DNA of 41,588 nt, taken from the NCBI GenBank assembly GCA_017399905.1, contig JAFQAR010000106.1, positions 1 through 41,588 on the forward strand, read 5' to 3'. The translations under genes were made by a program, and so were the position numbers. Source of the stretch: Bacteroidales bacterium (GTDB taxonomy: Bacteria; Bacteroidota; Bacteroidia; Bacteroidales; UBA932). Below the pieces are notes generated by a model. That model saw nothing but the letters and a program-made list of their open reading frames with translations, had not been told where the DNA came from and ran no database searches. This document shows, in pieces, positions 1 through 8,542 of this stretch (the first letter of the stretch is position 1; each line of letters starts with the position of its first letter).

Positions 1-258
1 CTCTACAAGATCGACGGTATATTATTGCCAATGATAAAAATTATTGAAAATTTATTTATTTGATATACAAGAACTTACAAAAATTACCAAAAATATTATG
101 TAGGTTGTGCTTGGATTTCAACTGGGAATTCCGATTTATCGGTGTAAATATATGAAAAACTCACACACGGGAAAACTATCCATTATATCACACAAATATA
201 CGAAATATTACGCAGATTCTCTATGACTTTGAAAAACCATGCAATGCGTACCGGCCGG
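1..258. other. AT-rich region without a confident gene
   Basis: I see no complete gene here. Frame 1 is open from the window edge to a TGA at 61-63 and could be the last 20 codons of a plus-strand gene (it begins LYKIDGI), but frame 3 is also open for 14 codons, so this is not decidable. The remainder is AT-rich and non-coding, with no clear hairpin or TAnnTTTG promoter. Confidence 0.4.
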
Positions 259-1137
259 TCAATACCTTTGAAGAAAATTTACAGTGAAGTCATAGAAGAC
301 ACGGACAGGCTTGCCTCCACGACAGGCAGGTGTCCACTTTGGAGATGATGTGATGACCTTCACCGCTTCCTCCGCAAAACTTTCATGGTCGCATTTCAGC
401 ACCTCCACATCTTTGACAGACCCGTCAGCTTCGACAAAGAAACGGACGCGAACGGCACCCTGCCTTCCACCGGAACGCAGTTCCTTGGGATATTTCACCT
501 TGCTGTTCACCCAGCGGGTAAAGGCACCGGAACTTGGAGATTGTCCTTTGAACAATGGTGCCACATAATGATTCTCCACAATCCAGGTCCTCTGGGCTTC
601 CGTAAGGTCACGTTCAACAAACACAGGCTTCTTACCCTCAAGATGAGCCGGCATGCTTTCATACTTCTCGCCATGATCCAGTTCACGCCCCTTGACGACT
701 ACTCCGATAAAGACCCTTCCGTCGGGATAATAGAGAGTATCTACACCATGGGCTCTGTCGTTCTCGAATTTTCCGGCAAAGACCTTTCCCGACTTTGAGA
801 AATAATGACCGTATCCATTCTCCTTTCCATTCTTCATTTCGCCCTGATAACGTCCGCCGTCGACAAAATAGGCTGTACAGTAACCGTCCGGAACACCACC
901 GGCAAAACGGCCGAATATCATTCCACGATTGACATCATACAGAACGCCTTCTCCTTCCGGCCACTGTCCTTCATACCGGAACGTATCCTCAACAATGACC
1001 GTATCCCTGACATCCTGAGGAGTCAGGATGAATTCCGGTTCAACATCAGGAACTTCTCCGACTATAATCTGCGCATGAGAGGGCATTGCAGACATCAGCA
1101 GAAATGCACCAAGGCATAAGAATCTCTTGAAATCCAT
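259..1137 (-). CDS. Periplasmic MORN-repeat protein with TonB C-terminal-like domain
   Basis: This 292-residue protein begins with a signal peptide (MDFKRFLCLGAFLL..., cleavage near SHAQ). It continues with MORN-type repeats (YEGQW, YQGEMKNGKENGYG, FAGKFENDRAHG) over about residues 50-150, and ends in a TonB_C-like domain (YPKELRSGGRQGAVRVRFFV, then DGSVKDVEVL). No membrane anchor or Pro-rich spanner is seen, so it is probably not an energising TonB. Bacteroidota carry many such stand-alone proteins of unknown role. I start it at the ATG at 1137 because the signal peptide begins there; the longer frame would use a TTG and read through the T9/G10 tract as FFLGGG. It lies downstream of prfB with 70 bp between and has its own promoter-like element. 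Its ligand and role are unknown. Confidence 0.85.
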   Translation of the reverse strand: MDFKRFLCLGAFLLMSAMPSHAQIIVGEVPDVEPEFILTPQDVRDTVIVEDTFRYEGQWPEGEGVLYDVNRGMIFGRFAGGVPDGYCTAYFVDGGRYQGEMKNGKENGYGHYFSKSGKVFAGKFENDRAHGVDTLYYPDGRVFIGVVVKGRELDHGEKYESMPAHLEGKKPVFVERDLTEAQRTWIVENHYVAPLFKGQSPSSGAFTRWVNSKVKYPKELRSGGRQGAVRVRFFVEADGSVKDVEVLKCDHESFAEEAVKVITSSPKWTPACRGGKPVRVFYDFTVNFLQRY

Positions 1138-1161
1138 ATATTCATCTGTATTAATGACAGA

Positions 1162-1201
1162 CAAATATAAGCATTTCATATTCCCCCCCCCCAAAAAAAA
1201 A
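1162..1201 (-). promoter_or_regulatory. Promoter with T9/G10 homopolymer spacer
   Basis: On the minus strand a -7 box TATATTTG occupies 1169-1162. Upstream is a T9 run (1201-1193) followed by a G10 run (1192-1183). The T/G junction supplies TTTG as a -33 box at 1195-1192, which leaves a 22-base spacer (the Bacteroidota norm is about 19-21). Most of the G run therefore sits inside the spacer. It would drive the MORN/TonB-C gene that starts at 1137. Confidence 0.6.
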
Positions 1202-1207
1202 GACAAT

Positions 1208-2317
<1,110 letters not shown>

Positions 2318-2362
2318 CTTGTTATGCTGAAAACGCCATTCCCCGGCAATTTATAAATCATA

Positions 2363-2396
2363 CAAAATTAGTGAATTTTCCTACAGAAGCAAAAAA
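2363..2396 (-). promoter_or_regulatory. prfB promoter
   Basis: A minus-strand -7 box TAATTTTG (2370-2363) is preceded by a 19-base spacer and a TTTTTTG -33 box (2396-2390). This is a near-perfect Bacteroidota primary sigma promoter. Confidence 0.7.
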
Positions 2397-2404
2397 CAAA
2401 TGAC

Positions 2405-2412
2405 TATATTTG
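2405..2412 (+). promoter_or_regulatory. Promoter -7 box of the DUF4838 gene
   Basis: TATATTTG sits 27 bases before the ATG. No clear TTTG -33 box lies 19-21 bases upstream, where the divergent prfB promoter is located, so the two promoters overlap back to back. Confidence 0.5.
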
Positions 2413-2439
2413 TAGACACACATAAAACCTGACACTCAT

Positions 2440-4626
2440 ATGAAACGCATCATAGCAGCAGCATTGTTCTGCATCCTGCCACTTACCGCAATATCCGCAC
2501 AGACCGTTCTGGTAAGAAACTCCAAGCCCAAGTCACAGATTGTCCTTGCAGACAAAGCAGACGAAACAGTCCAGGCGGCCGGGCTTCTGCAGGACTTTGT
2601 CCACAGAATAAGCGGGGCACGGCTTCCAATCGTTTCAGAAGCGCAATCAAAAGGCAACATCTTCATCGGCGGACATGCAGCAGACGGCGTCGGTGAAGAC
2701 GGTTTCAGCATCGACACCGAAAACGGGAACCTCCATATCAAGACCGGAGGAGACAAAGGTGCAATCTATGGCGTAGTGACTCTTCTGGAAAGATACCTCG
2801 GAGTCTCATACTGGGCATATGAAACTTATGACCTTACCGAAAGCGAAGACGTCGTCATTCCGGAAATCCACATCAGGGAGACACCGGCCTTCCGCTACCG
2901 GCAGTCACAGAATTATGGTCTTCAGGACCCTGTAGTCAAGATGTGGTACAGATTTGAAAGTCCTGGAGAAGAGTTCATAGACCACATGTGGGTGCACACA
3001 TTCAACCGTCTGCTTCCGTCAGACAAGTACGGAAAGACACATCCCGAATACTACTCCTTCATAAACGGCGAACGCCGTCCGGGTCATAACAGCCAATGGT
3101 GCCTTACCAATCCGGCTGTCTTCGATGCCGTGGTCGAGAAACTGGATTCCATATTCAAGGCAAACCCTGACCTCAAGATGATTTCCGTAAGTCAGAACGA
3201 CGGAAACTTCACGCATTGCGCATGTCCGGAATGTAAGGCAGTCGAAGAATATGAAGGTGCTCCTTCCGGCAATTACATCAGATTCCTCAACAAGCTGGCG
3301 CAGCGGTTCCCTGACAAGGAATTCTCCACCCTCGCCTATCTCTTCACAATGGATCCGCCCAAGCATGTAAAGCCTCTCCCTAACGTGAACATAATGCTCT
3401 GCAACATCGACTGCAAGAGAGAGGTCCCTCTTACCGACAATGCTTCGGGAAGACATTTCGTCAAGGCGCTGGAAGGGTGGTCTGCGATTTCAGACAACAT
3501 CTTCCTCTGGGACTACGGCATCAACTTCGACGGCTATCTCACCCCATTCCCGAACTTCCACACAATGCAGAAGAACATCAGGCTCTACAAGGAGAACGAT
3601 GTCACCATGCATTTTTCGCAGGTCAACGGTTCGAAAGGCGGTGACTTCTCTGAACTCAGGGCCTATATGCTTTCAAAGCTGATGTGGGACCCTTATCAGG
3701 ATGTCGATTCCCTCATGACAACATTCCTGAACGGATATTACGGCAAGGCAGGACCGTACATCAACAATTACCTCAAGATGCTGGAAGGGGCTCTCCTGTC
3801 CAGCGGAAAGGAACTGTGGATCTACGATTCCGCAATCACACATAAGGACGGAATGTTGAATCCGCAGCTCATAAAGAGATACAACGAGTTATTCGACAAG
3901 GCGGAAGCGGCCGTAGCTGACGATCCTGAGAAGCTCCGTCGCGTAAGACTGTCCAGACTGAGCATAATGTTCTCCGAACTGGAAATCGCAAGAACTTACA
4001 ATGACATGGATGTCAATGAGATAACAGCCAAGCTCAATCTCTTTGAAGAACGGACGGAAGCCGAGAAGGTTCCGGCAATCAACGAGAGGAGAAACACTCC
4101 TGAAGAATACTGCAACCTTTACAGGGAGCGTTTCCTGCCGCAGCAGGAGAAGAGCAAGGCCCTCGGAGCAAAGGTCACATGGATACTCCCGCCTCATTCA
4201 AGATACCGCGACCTGGGCGAAACCGCACTTACAGACGGACTATACGGAGGTTCGACCTATGTCGAGAGCTGGGTCGGCTGGGAAGGTGAAAACGCAGCAT
4301 TCATCCTTGACATGGGCGAAGAAAAGGAATTCAGCAGGATAGAAAGCGACTTCCTTCATCAGCTGGGAGCATGGGTGCTTCTTCCTGTCAGCGGAAGATA
4401 CAGCATCTCCTCTGACGGAGAGGAATATTCCGTATTCGGAAGCTTCGACATACCGGAAGACAGAGATGTGCGCGTAAAGTTCACGAAAGGAACAGTCACA
4501 AAGGACAAGCCTGTAAAGGCAAGATACATCAAGGTCGAAATAGAAGGCACCATAGAATGTCCATACTGGCACTACGGCATCGGATTCCCTTCATGGTTCT
4601 TCATCGACGAAGTCTTCGTCAATTAG
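2440..4626 (+). CDS. Secreted DUF4838 glycan-associated protein
   Basis: This 728-residue secreted protein has a signal peptide (residues 1-20, AISA|Q). An N-terminal alpha/beta region (about 22-145) resembles the accessory domain preceding GH67/GH20-type catalytic barrels. A DUF4838 region follows (about 165-430), containing the Cys cluster CACPEC at 260-265. The C-terminal part (about 575-728) has the look of an F5/8 discoidin-type carbohydrate-binding domain (LTDGLYGG, WVGWEGENAAFILDMG, ARYIKVEIEG). DUF4838 proteins are linked to polysaccharide breakdown in Bacteroidota; the exact substrate is unknown and I do not assign one. There is no SusC/SusD or other glycan-utilisation gene next to it. 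Its stop is only 10 bases from the stop of the convergent asnA. Confidence 0.8.
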   Translation: MKRIIAAALFCILPLTAISAQTVLVRNSKPKSQIVLADKADETVQAAGLLQDFVHRISGARLPIVSEAQSKGNIFIGGHAADGVGEDGFSIDTENGNLHIKTGGDKGAIYGVVTLLERYLGVSYWAYETYDLTESEDVVIPEIHIRETPAFRYRQSQNYGLQDPVVKMWYRFESPGEEFIDHMWVHTFNRLLPSDKYGKTHPEYYSFINGERRPGHNSQWCLTNPAVFDAVVEKLDSIFKANPDLKMISVSQNDGNFTHCACPECKAVEEYEGAPSGNYIRFLNKLAQRFPDKEFSTLAYLFTMDPPKHVKPLPNVNIMLCNIDCKREVPLTDNASGRHFVKALEGWSAISDNIFLWDYGINFDGYLTPFPNFHTMQKNIRLYKENDVTMHFSQVNGSKGGDFSELRAYMLSKLMWDPYQDVDSLMTTFLNGYYGKAGPYINNYLKMLEGALLSSGKELWIYDSAITHKDGMLNPQLIKRYNELFDKAEAAVADDPEKLRRVRLSRLSIMFSELEIARTYNDMDVNEITAKLNLFEERTEAEKVPAINERRNTPEEYCNLYRERFLPQQEKSKALGAKVTWILPPHSRYRDLGETALTDGLYGGSTYVESWVGWEGENAAFILDMGEEKEFSRIESDFLHQLGAWVLLPVSGRYSISSDGEEYSVFGSFDIPEDRDVRVKFTKGTVTKDKPVKARYIKVEIEGTIECPYWHYGIGFPSWFFIDEVFVN

Positions 4627-4636
4627 GACACAGCAT

Positions 4637-5674
4637 CTACACCAGATCTATACCGGCCTGATGACATCGCTCGCGCATGTCGTCAGGCCATAGACTGCTC
4701 TGGATCTCTCCTATATGTGCCTTACGCAGCAGGAACATGCACAGACGTGACTGGCCGATTCCGCCTCCTATCGTAAGCGGAAGCTTCCCTTCAAGCAGCA
4801 AGCTGTGATACATGAGGGCGGACTTATGTTCCTCTCCCCGTGCGGCAAGCTGCCTTGACAACGCATCAGAATCGACCCTGATGCCCATGCTTGATATTTC
4901 AAAGGCCATTTCAAGTACCGGATTCCAAAGAAGGAGATCTCCGTTCAGGCCTATGCAGCCGTCCTCGTTCAACGAAGACCAGTCATCATAATCTGCGGCC
5001 CTGCCGTCATGAGGGATGCCGTCGGACAGAGGTGCACCTATTCCTATGATGAAGACAGCCTTGTGCTGCCTGACGATTTCATTCTCCCTTTCCTTCGGAG
5101 AAAGGTCCGGATACATCTTCAACAGTTCTTCCGAATGGATGAAGAAGATATCCTCCGGAAGCATCGGCTCTATCTGCGGGAATTCCACATAAAGCTTGTT
5201 TTCAGTCACCTTGACGGCCTCATAAATGCGTCTTACAGTCTTTTTGAGAAAGGCAAGGTTCCGCTGTTCCGCAGATATGACCTTCTCCCAGTCCCATTGG
5301 TCCACATAAACAGAATGTATGTTGTCAAGTTCCTCCTCGGGGCGCAAGGCATTCATATCCGTATATATGCCGCGTCCCGCCGGAAGTCCCATCCGGTACA
5401 GCTTCATCCTCTTCCATTTGGCCAGCGAATGAACGATTTCCGCCTTTGCACCTCCTATAGCCTTGACGTTGAACGTCACCGGCGTCTCTATGCCGTTGAG
5501 GTCATCGTTCAGTCCTGTACCGCTCAGTACTGTCATCGGGGCTGTAACCCTCAGAAGAGCCAGTTGGGCGGACAGGTTATCCTGAAACATATCTTTCACA
5601 GCCTTGATGGCTTTTTCTGTGTTCTCGACGCTTCCGAGCACATTGTTATATCCTTCCGGGATGATCAACGACAT
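4637..5674 (-). CDS. asnA: Aspartate--ammonia ligase
   Basis: This ATP-dependent ligase makes asparagine from aspartate and free ammonia in the cytoplasm. The 345-residue protein (the E. coli enzyme is about 330) carries the family's class II tRNA-synthetase-like blocks: SVYVDQWDWEKVI, the NEDGCIGLNGDLLLW region, and the C-terminal LTIGGGIGQSRLCMFLL. The reading frame extends 23 codons further upstream, but I start at the ATG at 5674 (MSLIIPEGYN). That is where family similarity begins, and a promoter with a short leader lies just upstream. It is convergent with the DUF4838 gene and divergent from the aldo/keto reductase operon. Confidence 0.95.
   Translation of the reverse strand: MSLIIPEGYNNVLGSVENTEKAIKAVKDMFQDNLSAQLALLRVTAPMTVLSGTGLNDDLNGIETPVTFNVKAIGGAKAEIVHSLAKWKRMKLYRMGLPAGRGIYTDMNALRPEEELDNIHSVYVDQWDWEKVISAEQRNLAFLKKTVRRIYEAVKVTENKLYVEFPQIEPMLPEDIFFIHSEELLKMYPDLSPKERENEIVRQHKAVFIIGIGAPLSDGIPHDGRAADYDDWSSLNEDGCIGLNGDLLLWNPVLEMAFEISSMGIRVDSDALSRQLAARGEEHKSALMYHSLLLEGKLPLTIGGGIGQSRLCMFLLRKAHIGEIQSSLWPDDMRERCHQAGIDLV
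4655..4689. repeat. 13-bp inverted repeat in the 3' end of asnA
   Basis: Arms GGCCTGATGACAT (4655-4667) and ATGTCGTCAGGCC (4677-4689) pair over 13 bp with one mismatch (G-U in RNA) around a 9-base loop. The repeat lies 28 bases past the DUF4838 stop and inside the last codons of asnA. No T run follows on either strand. It could slow or end plus-strand transcription, or simply be coding sequence. Confidence 0.45.
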
Positions 5675-5695
5675 AATTGCAGATTTAATGAAATA

Positions 5696-5728
5696 CAAAA
5701 TTAAACAAAAACGCCGGCAAGGCCAAAA
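5696..5728 (-). promoter_or_regulatory. asnA promoter
   Basis: TAATTTTG at 5703-5696 on the minus strand, a 20-base spacer, and TTTTG at 5728-5724. The expected transcript start is only about 15 bases before the asnA ATG. Confidence 0.65.
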
Positions 5729-5753
5729 ACATACGCAAATCATGGAAAATAAG

Positions 5754-5761
5754 TATATTTG
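5754..5761 (+). promoter_or_regulatory. -7 box for the aldo/keto reductase-murI operon
   Basis: TATATTTG lies 21 bases before the ATG at 5783. The -33 box is not obvious. Confidence 0.5.
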
Positions 5762-5782
5762 TAGAGCTAAAACACAAAAACT

Positions 5783-6790
5783 ATGATCAATCCGGTATAC
5801 TCAGCTTCACCAGACCGTTATGAGAACGGCATGAAATACCGCAGGAGCGGAAAAAGCGGGATAATGCTTCCCGAAATATCACTCGGCCTATGGCAGAACT
5901 TCGGAGACACGGCTCCGCTTGCCCGCAGCAGGGAAATGCTCCTTCACGCATTTGACAACGGAATCTGTCATTTTGACCTTGCAAACAACTATGGTCCGTC
6001 GTATGGTAGCGCCGAAGCGACCTTCGGCCAGGTCATGCAGAAGGACCTTGCCCCGTACAGAGACGAGCTCTTCATATCGACAAAGGCCGGTTACGACATG
6101 TGGCCGGGTCCGTACGGCAACCTGGGCTCAAGAAAATATCTCTTCAGCAGCCTTGACCAGAGCCTCAAGAGGATGAAATGCAACTATGTGGACGTCTTCT
6201 ACTCCCATCGCTTCGATCCGGACACCCCTCTGGAAGAGACGATGCAGGCCCTCGTGGACATCGTACGCAGCGGAAAAGCTCTTTATGCCGGCATCTCGAA
6301 CTATCCTCACGAGGCTGCAGCAACCGCATACAGATATCTTGCGGACCATGATGTACCTTGCCTGCTCCACCAGGTCAAATACAGCATGTTCCACAGGAAT
6401 CCTGAAACTGAAGGCATCCTGCAGCAGGCAAAGGAAGCCGGCTCGGGCCTCATAGCATTCTCTCCTCTGGCACAAGGCCTCCTGACTGACCGATACCTCA
6501 ACGGCATTCCTCAGGATTCACGCGCTGCGAGGGACTTCTCTCTGAAGAAGGATTCAATAACAGATGAAATGCTTGACAAGATCCGCGCACTGAATGACAT
6601 CGCGGCACAGAGAGGACAGACACTCGCCCAGATGGCGCTTGCATGGGATCTCAAGGACGACCTGGTCACATCGGTCATTGTCGGAGCAAGCAGCGTCAGA
6701 CAGCTGGACGACAATCTCAAGGCCATCAGGAATACAGAGTTCAGTGCTGAGGAACTGGAACTGATCAATAAAATAACAGAAACACGATGA
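5783..6790 (+). CDS. Aldo/keto reductase, YghZ/Gpr (MgrA) type
   Basis: This is an NADPH-dependent carbonyl reductase, 335 residues. It resembles E. coli YghZ (L-glyceraldehyde-3-phosphate reductase) along its length: MKYRRSGKSG, PEISLGLWQNFGD, FDLANNYGP, STKAGYDMWPGPYG, SRKYL, SSLDQSLKRM, FYSHRFDPDTPLEETM and FSPLAQGLLTDRYLNGIPQDSR. The catalytic tetrad candidates are the Asp and Tyr of FDLANNYG, the Lys of STKAGYD and the His of YSHRFD. It likely detoxifies or reduces small aldehydes in the cytoplasm; its substrate here is inferred from the family. It is the first gene of a three-gene operon; its TGA overlaps the murI ATG by four bases. Confidence 0.93.
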   Translation: MINPVYSASPDRYENGMKYRRSGKSGIMLPEISLGLWQNFGDTAPLARSREMLLHAFDNGICHFDLANNYGPSYGSAEATFGQVMQKDLAPYRDELFISTKAGYDMWPGPYGNLGSRKYLFSSLDQSLKRMKCNYVDVFYSHRFDPDTPLEETMQALVDIVRSGKALYAGISNYPHEAAATAYRYLADHDVPCLLHQVKYSMFHRNPETEGILQQAKEAGSGLIAFSPLAQGLLTDRYLNGIPQDSRAARDFSLKKDSITDEMLDKIRALNDIAAQRGQTLAQMALAWDLKDDLVTSVIVGASSVRQLDDNLKAIRNTEFSAEELELINKITETR

Positions 6791-7548
6791 TAGGCATCTT
6801 TGATTCAGGTACAGGAGGGCTGTCGGTATTCAGGGAGATCAGAAAGGTTCTTCCTGACCAAAGCTACATATATTACTCCGACATAGCTCACTGTCCATAC
6901 GGAGAAAAGACCAGAGAATATATAATAGGCAGAGCACGTGCAATCACGGAGTTCCTGATGGAGAAGGGGGCGGAGATCATAGTTGTAGCATGCAATACAG
7001 CTACAGCTGCAGCAATAACCGCTCTGAGAAAGGAATATCCTGTAAGATTCATCGGCATGGAACCTGCCGTCAAGCCTGCAGCCGCAGCCACAGAAACAGG
7101 TGTAGTCGGCGTACTGGCCACAGCAGGAACCCTGAGAGCTGAAAAGTATATCGACAACAGGGAAAGATTCGCCTATGATGTCCGTATCGTGGAACACGTA
7201 GGCCAAGGTTTCGTCGAGCTTGTCGAGAGCGGAAACACGGAAGGCAAGGAAGCCGAAGAGACAGTCATGGAAAGCCTCAAGCCGCTGATGGATGCAGGTG
7301 CGGACACGATCGTCCTCGGCTGCACCCATTATCCTTTCCTCGAGAAAACCATAAGGAAAGTAGCAGAAGAATGTGCACCGGAAAGAAAAGTGACGATAAT
7401 CGATCCGGCACCGGCCGTGGCACGGCACCTCGTGGAAGTCATGGATGAAGAAGGCATCGGCAGATGTGCGGCAGGCGGATTCTCAATTTCCCTCCACACC
7501 TCCGGAGACATCAACGACCTCAAACTCAAATACAGCAGATTGATATGA
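6787..7548 (+). CDS. murI: Glutamate racemase
   Basis: MurI interconverts L- and D-glutamate and supplies D-Glu for peptidoglycan stem peptides. The 253-residue protein shows the N-terminal FDSGTGGLSV motif, catalytic Cys69 in VVACNTATAAA, and the second catalytic Cys179 in LGCTHYPFL. It is coupled on both sides: its ATG overlaps the reductase stop, and its TGA overlaps the ATG of the next gene, both as ATGA. Confidence 0.97.
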   Translation: MIGIFDSGTGGLSVFREIRKVLPDQSYIYYSDIAHCPYGEKTREYIIGRARAITEFLMEKGAEIIVVACNTATAAAITALRKEYPVRFIGMEPAVKPAAAATETGVVGVLATAGTLRAEKYIDNRERFAYDVRIVEHVGQGFVELVESGNTEGKEAEETVMESLKPLMDAGADTIVLGCTHYPFLEKTIRKVAEECAPERKVTIIDPAPAVARHLVEVMDEEGIGRCAAGGFSISLHTSGDINDLKLKYSRLI

Positions 7549-8492
7549 AAAGGATCATTGTTGCAGCAGTGACGGCAACCGCACTCAGCTGCAGTACGGA
7601 CATCACCAAGGAAGACATCCGCATATCGGATTACAAGGACGGTAAGGAATGTGCCGTAAGCTTCACTTTTGACGACGGCATGAAGGAACACTGCACCATC
7701 GTTGCACCTGAGCTCGAGAAAAGAGGATGGAGAGGAACATTCTGGCTATGCTGCGCATGGATTCATGATGACCCTCAGATCGACACCACACACATGACAT
7801 GGCAGGAAGTGGTGGAGATGGACAGGAAAGGCCACGAAATGTCAAATCACGCATGGTCCCACGCCAATCTGACTCAGGTCACTATGGAAGAAGCAAGAGC
7901 AGAGATTGAAAAGAATGACGAGGCCATCGCGGCTCATCTCGGGAAGAAGCCTGTAACCTTCTGCTTCCCATACAACGCCTACAATCCTGAGACCGTGGAG
8001 CTAGCAATGGAAGGAAGGGTGGGAGCCCGCCTGAAGGAATTCTGGCTCGGTGGACAGAATTCTCCAAAAGAATATCTGGAGAAGCAGATTCAGGATGCTC
8101 TCGACTCCGGATCATGGATAGCCGGAATGACACACGGCATAAATTACGGATATGATTGCTACGAAGACCCTGCAGAATTCACGGATTTTCTGGATTATGT
8201 CAAAGCCATGGAAGACCGCATCTGGGTCGGTACATTCGGTGAAGTCGCCGCATATGTCAAGGAAGCGGCAGAATGTAAGCTCACAGTATCTTACGAAGGA
8301 AACAAGGTAATTGTCAGCCCTGGACTTGATCTTGACAGCAGCCTTTATGACATGCCTCTTACAATGGAGATAAACGCTGATGGCGGCAAGATAAAAGCAT
8401 CACAGGACGGGAAGGAACTGAAGCCTGAATACAGAGACGGAAAGGCGTACCTCCAGTTCGACCCATACGGCGGAAATATAACGATCAGATAA
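7545..8492 (+). CDS. Lipoprotein polysaccharide deacetylase (NodB-like)
   Basis: This 315-residue predicted lipoprotein (ATALSC, lipid-carrying Cys16) has a CE4/NodB homology domain. TFDDG is at 41-45 (catalytic-base Asp43 and metal Asp44), the metal histidines SNHAWSH are at 102 and 106, and CFPYNAYN is near 140. A small beta-rich tail (about residues 245-315) follows. Family members remove N- or O-acetyl groups from glycans including peptidoglycan. The upstream frame extends into murI, but the ATG at 7545 gives the lipoprotein signal and the ATGA overlap. Coupling to murI suggests, but does not prove, a cell-wall role. A terminator follows. Confidence 0.88.
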   Translation: MKRIIVAAVTATALSCSTDITKEDIRISDYKDGKECAVSFTFDDGMKEHCTIVAPELEKRGWRGTFWLCCAWIHDDPQIDTTHMTWQEVVEMDRKGHEMSNHAWSHANLTQVTMEEARAEIEKNDEAIAAHLGKKPVTFCFPYNAYNPETVELAMEGRVGARLKEFWLGGQNSPKEYLEKQIQDALDSGSWIAGMTHGINYGYDCYEDPAEFTDFLDYVKAMEDRIWVGTFGEVAAYVKEAAECKLTVSYEGNKVIVSPGLDLDSSLYDMPLTMEINADGGKIKASQDGKELKPEYRDGKAYLQFDPYGGNITIR

Positions 8493-8497
8493 ACAAA

Positions 8498-8521
8498 CGG
8501 CCTCAGGAAATCCTGAGGCCG
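8498..8521. terminator. Terminator hairpin between convergent operons
   Basis: An 11-bp perfect stem (CGGCCTCAGGA and its complement) lies 6 bases past the deacetylase stop and 22 bases from the stop of the convergent DUF6515-like gene. The flanking T and A runs are weak, so it may serve both strands. Confidence 0.7.
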
Positions 8522-8542
8522 TAATTCTTGAATGTAATCCTG

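Noticed and set aside
1-47. Possible 3' end of a gene in frame 3 (reads DRRYIIANDKNY)
   Set aside because: Frame 1 is equally open and the piece is too short to judge; I did not call a gene.
263-270. TACCTTTG on the plus strand
   Set aside because: It matches the promoter box but consists of the last codons (LQRY, stop) of the TonB-C gene on the other strand, has no -33 partner and no gene follows on the plus strand.
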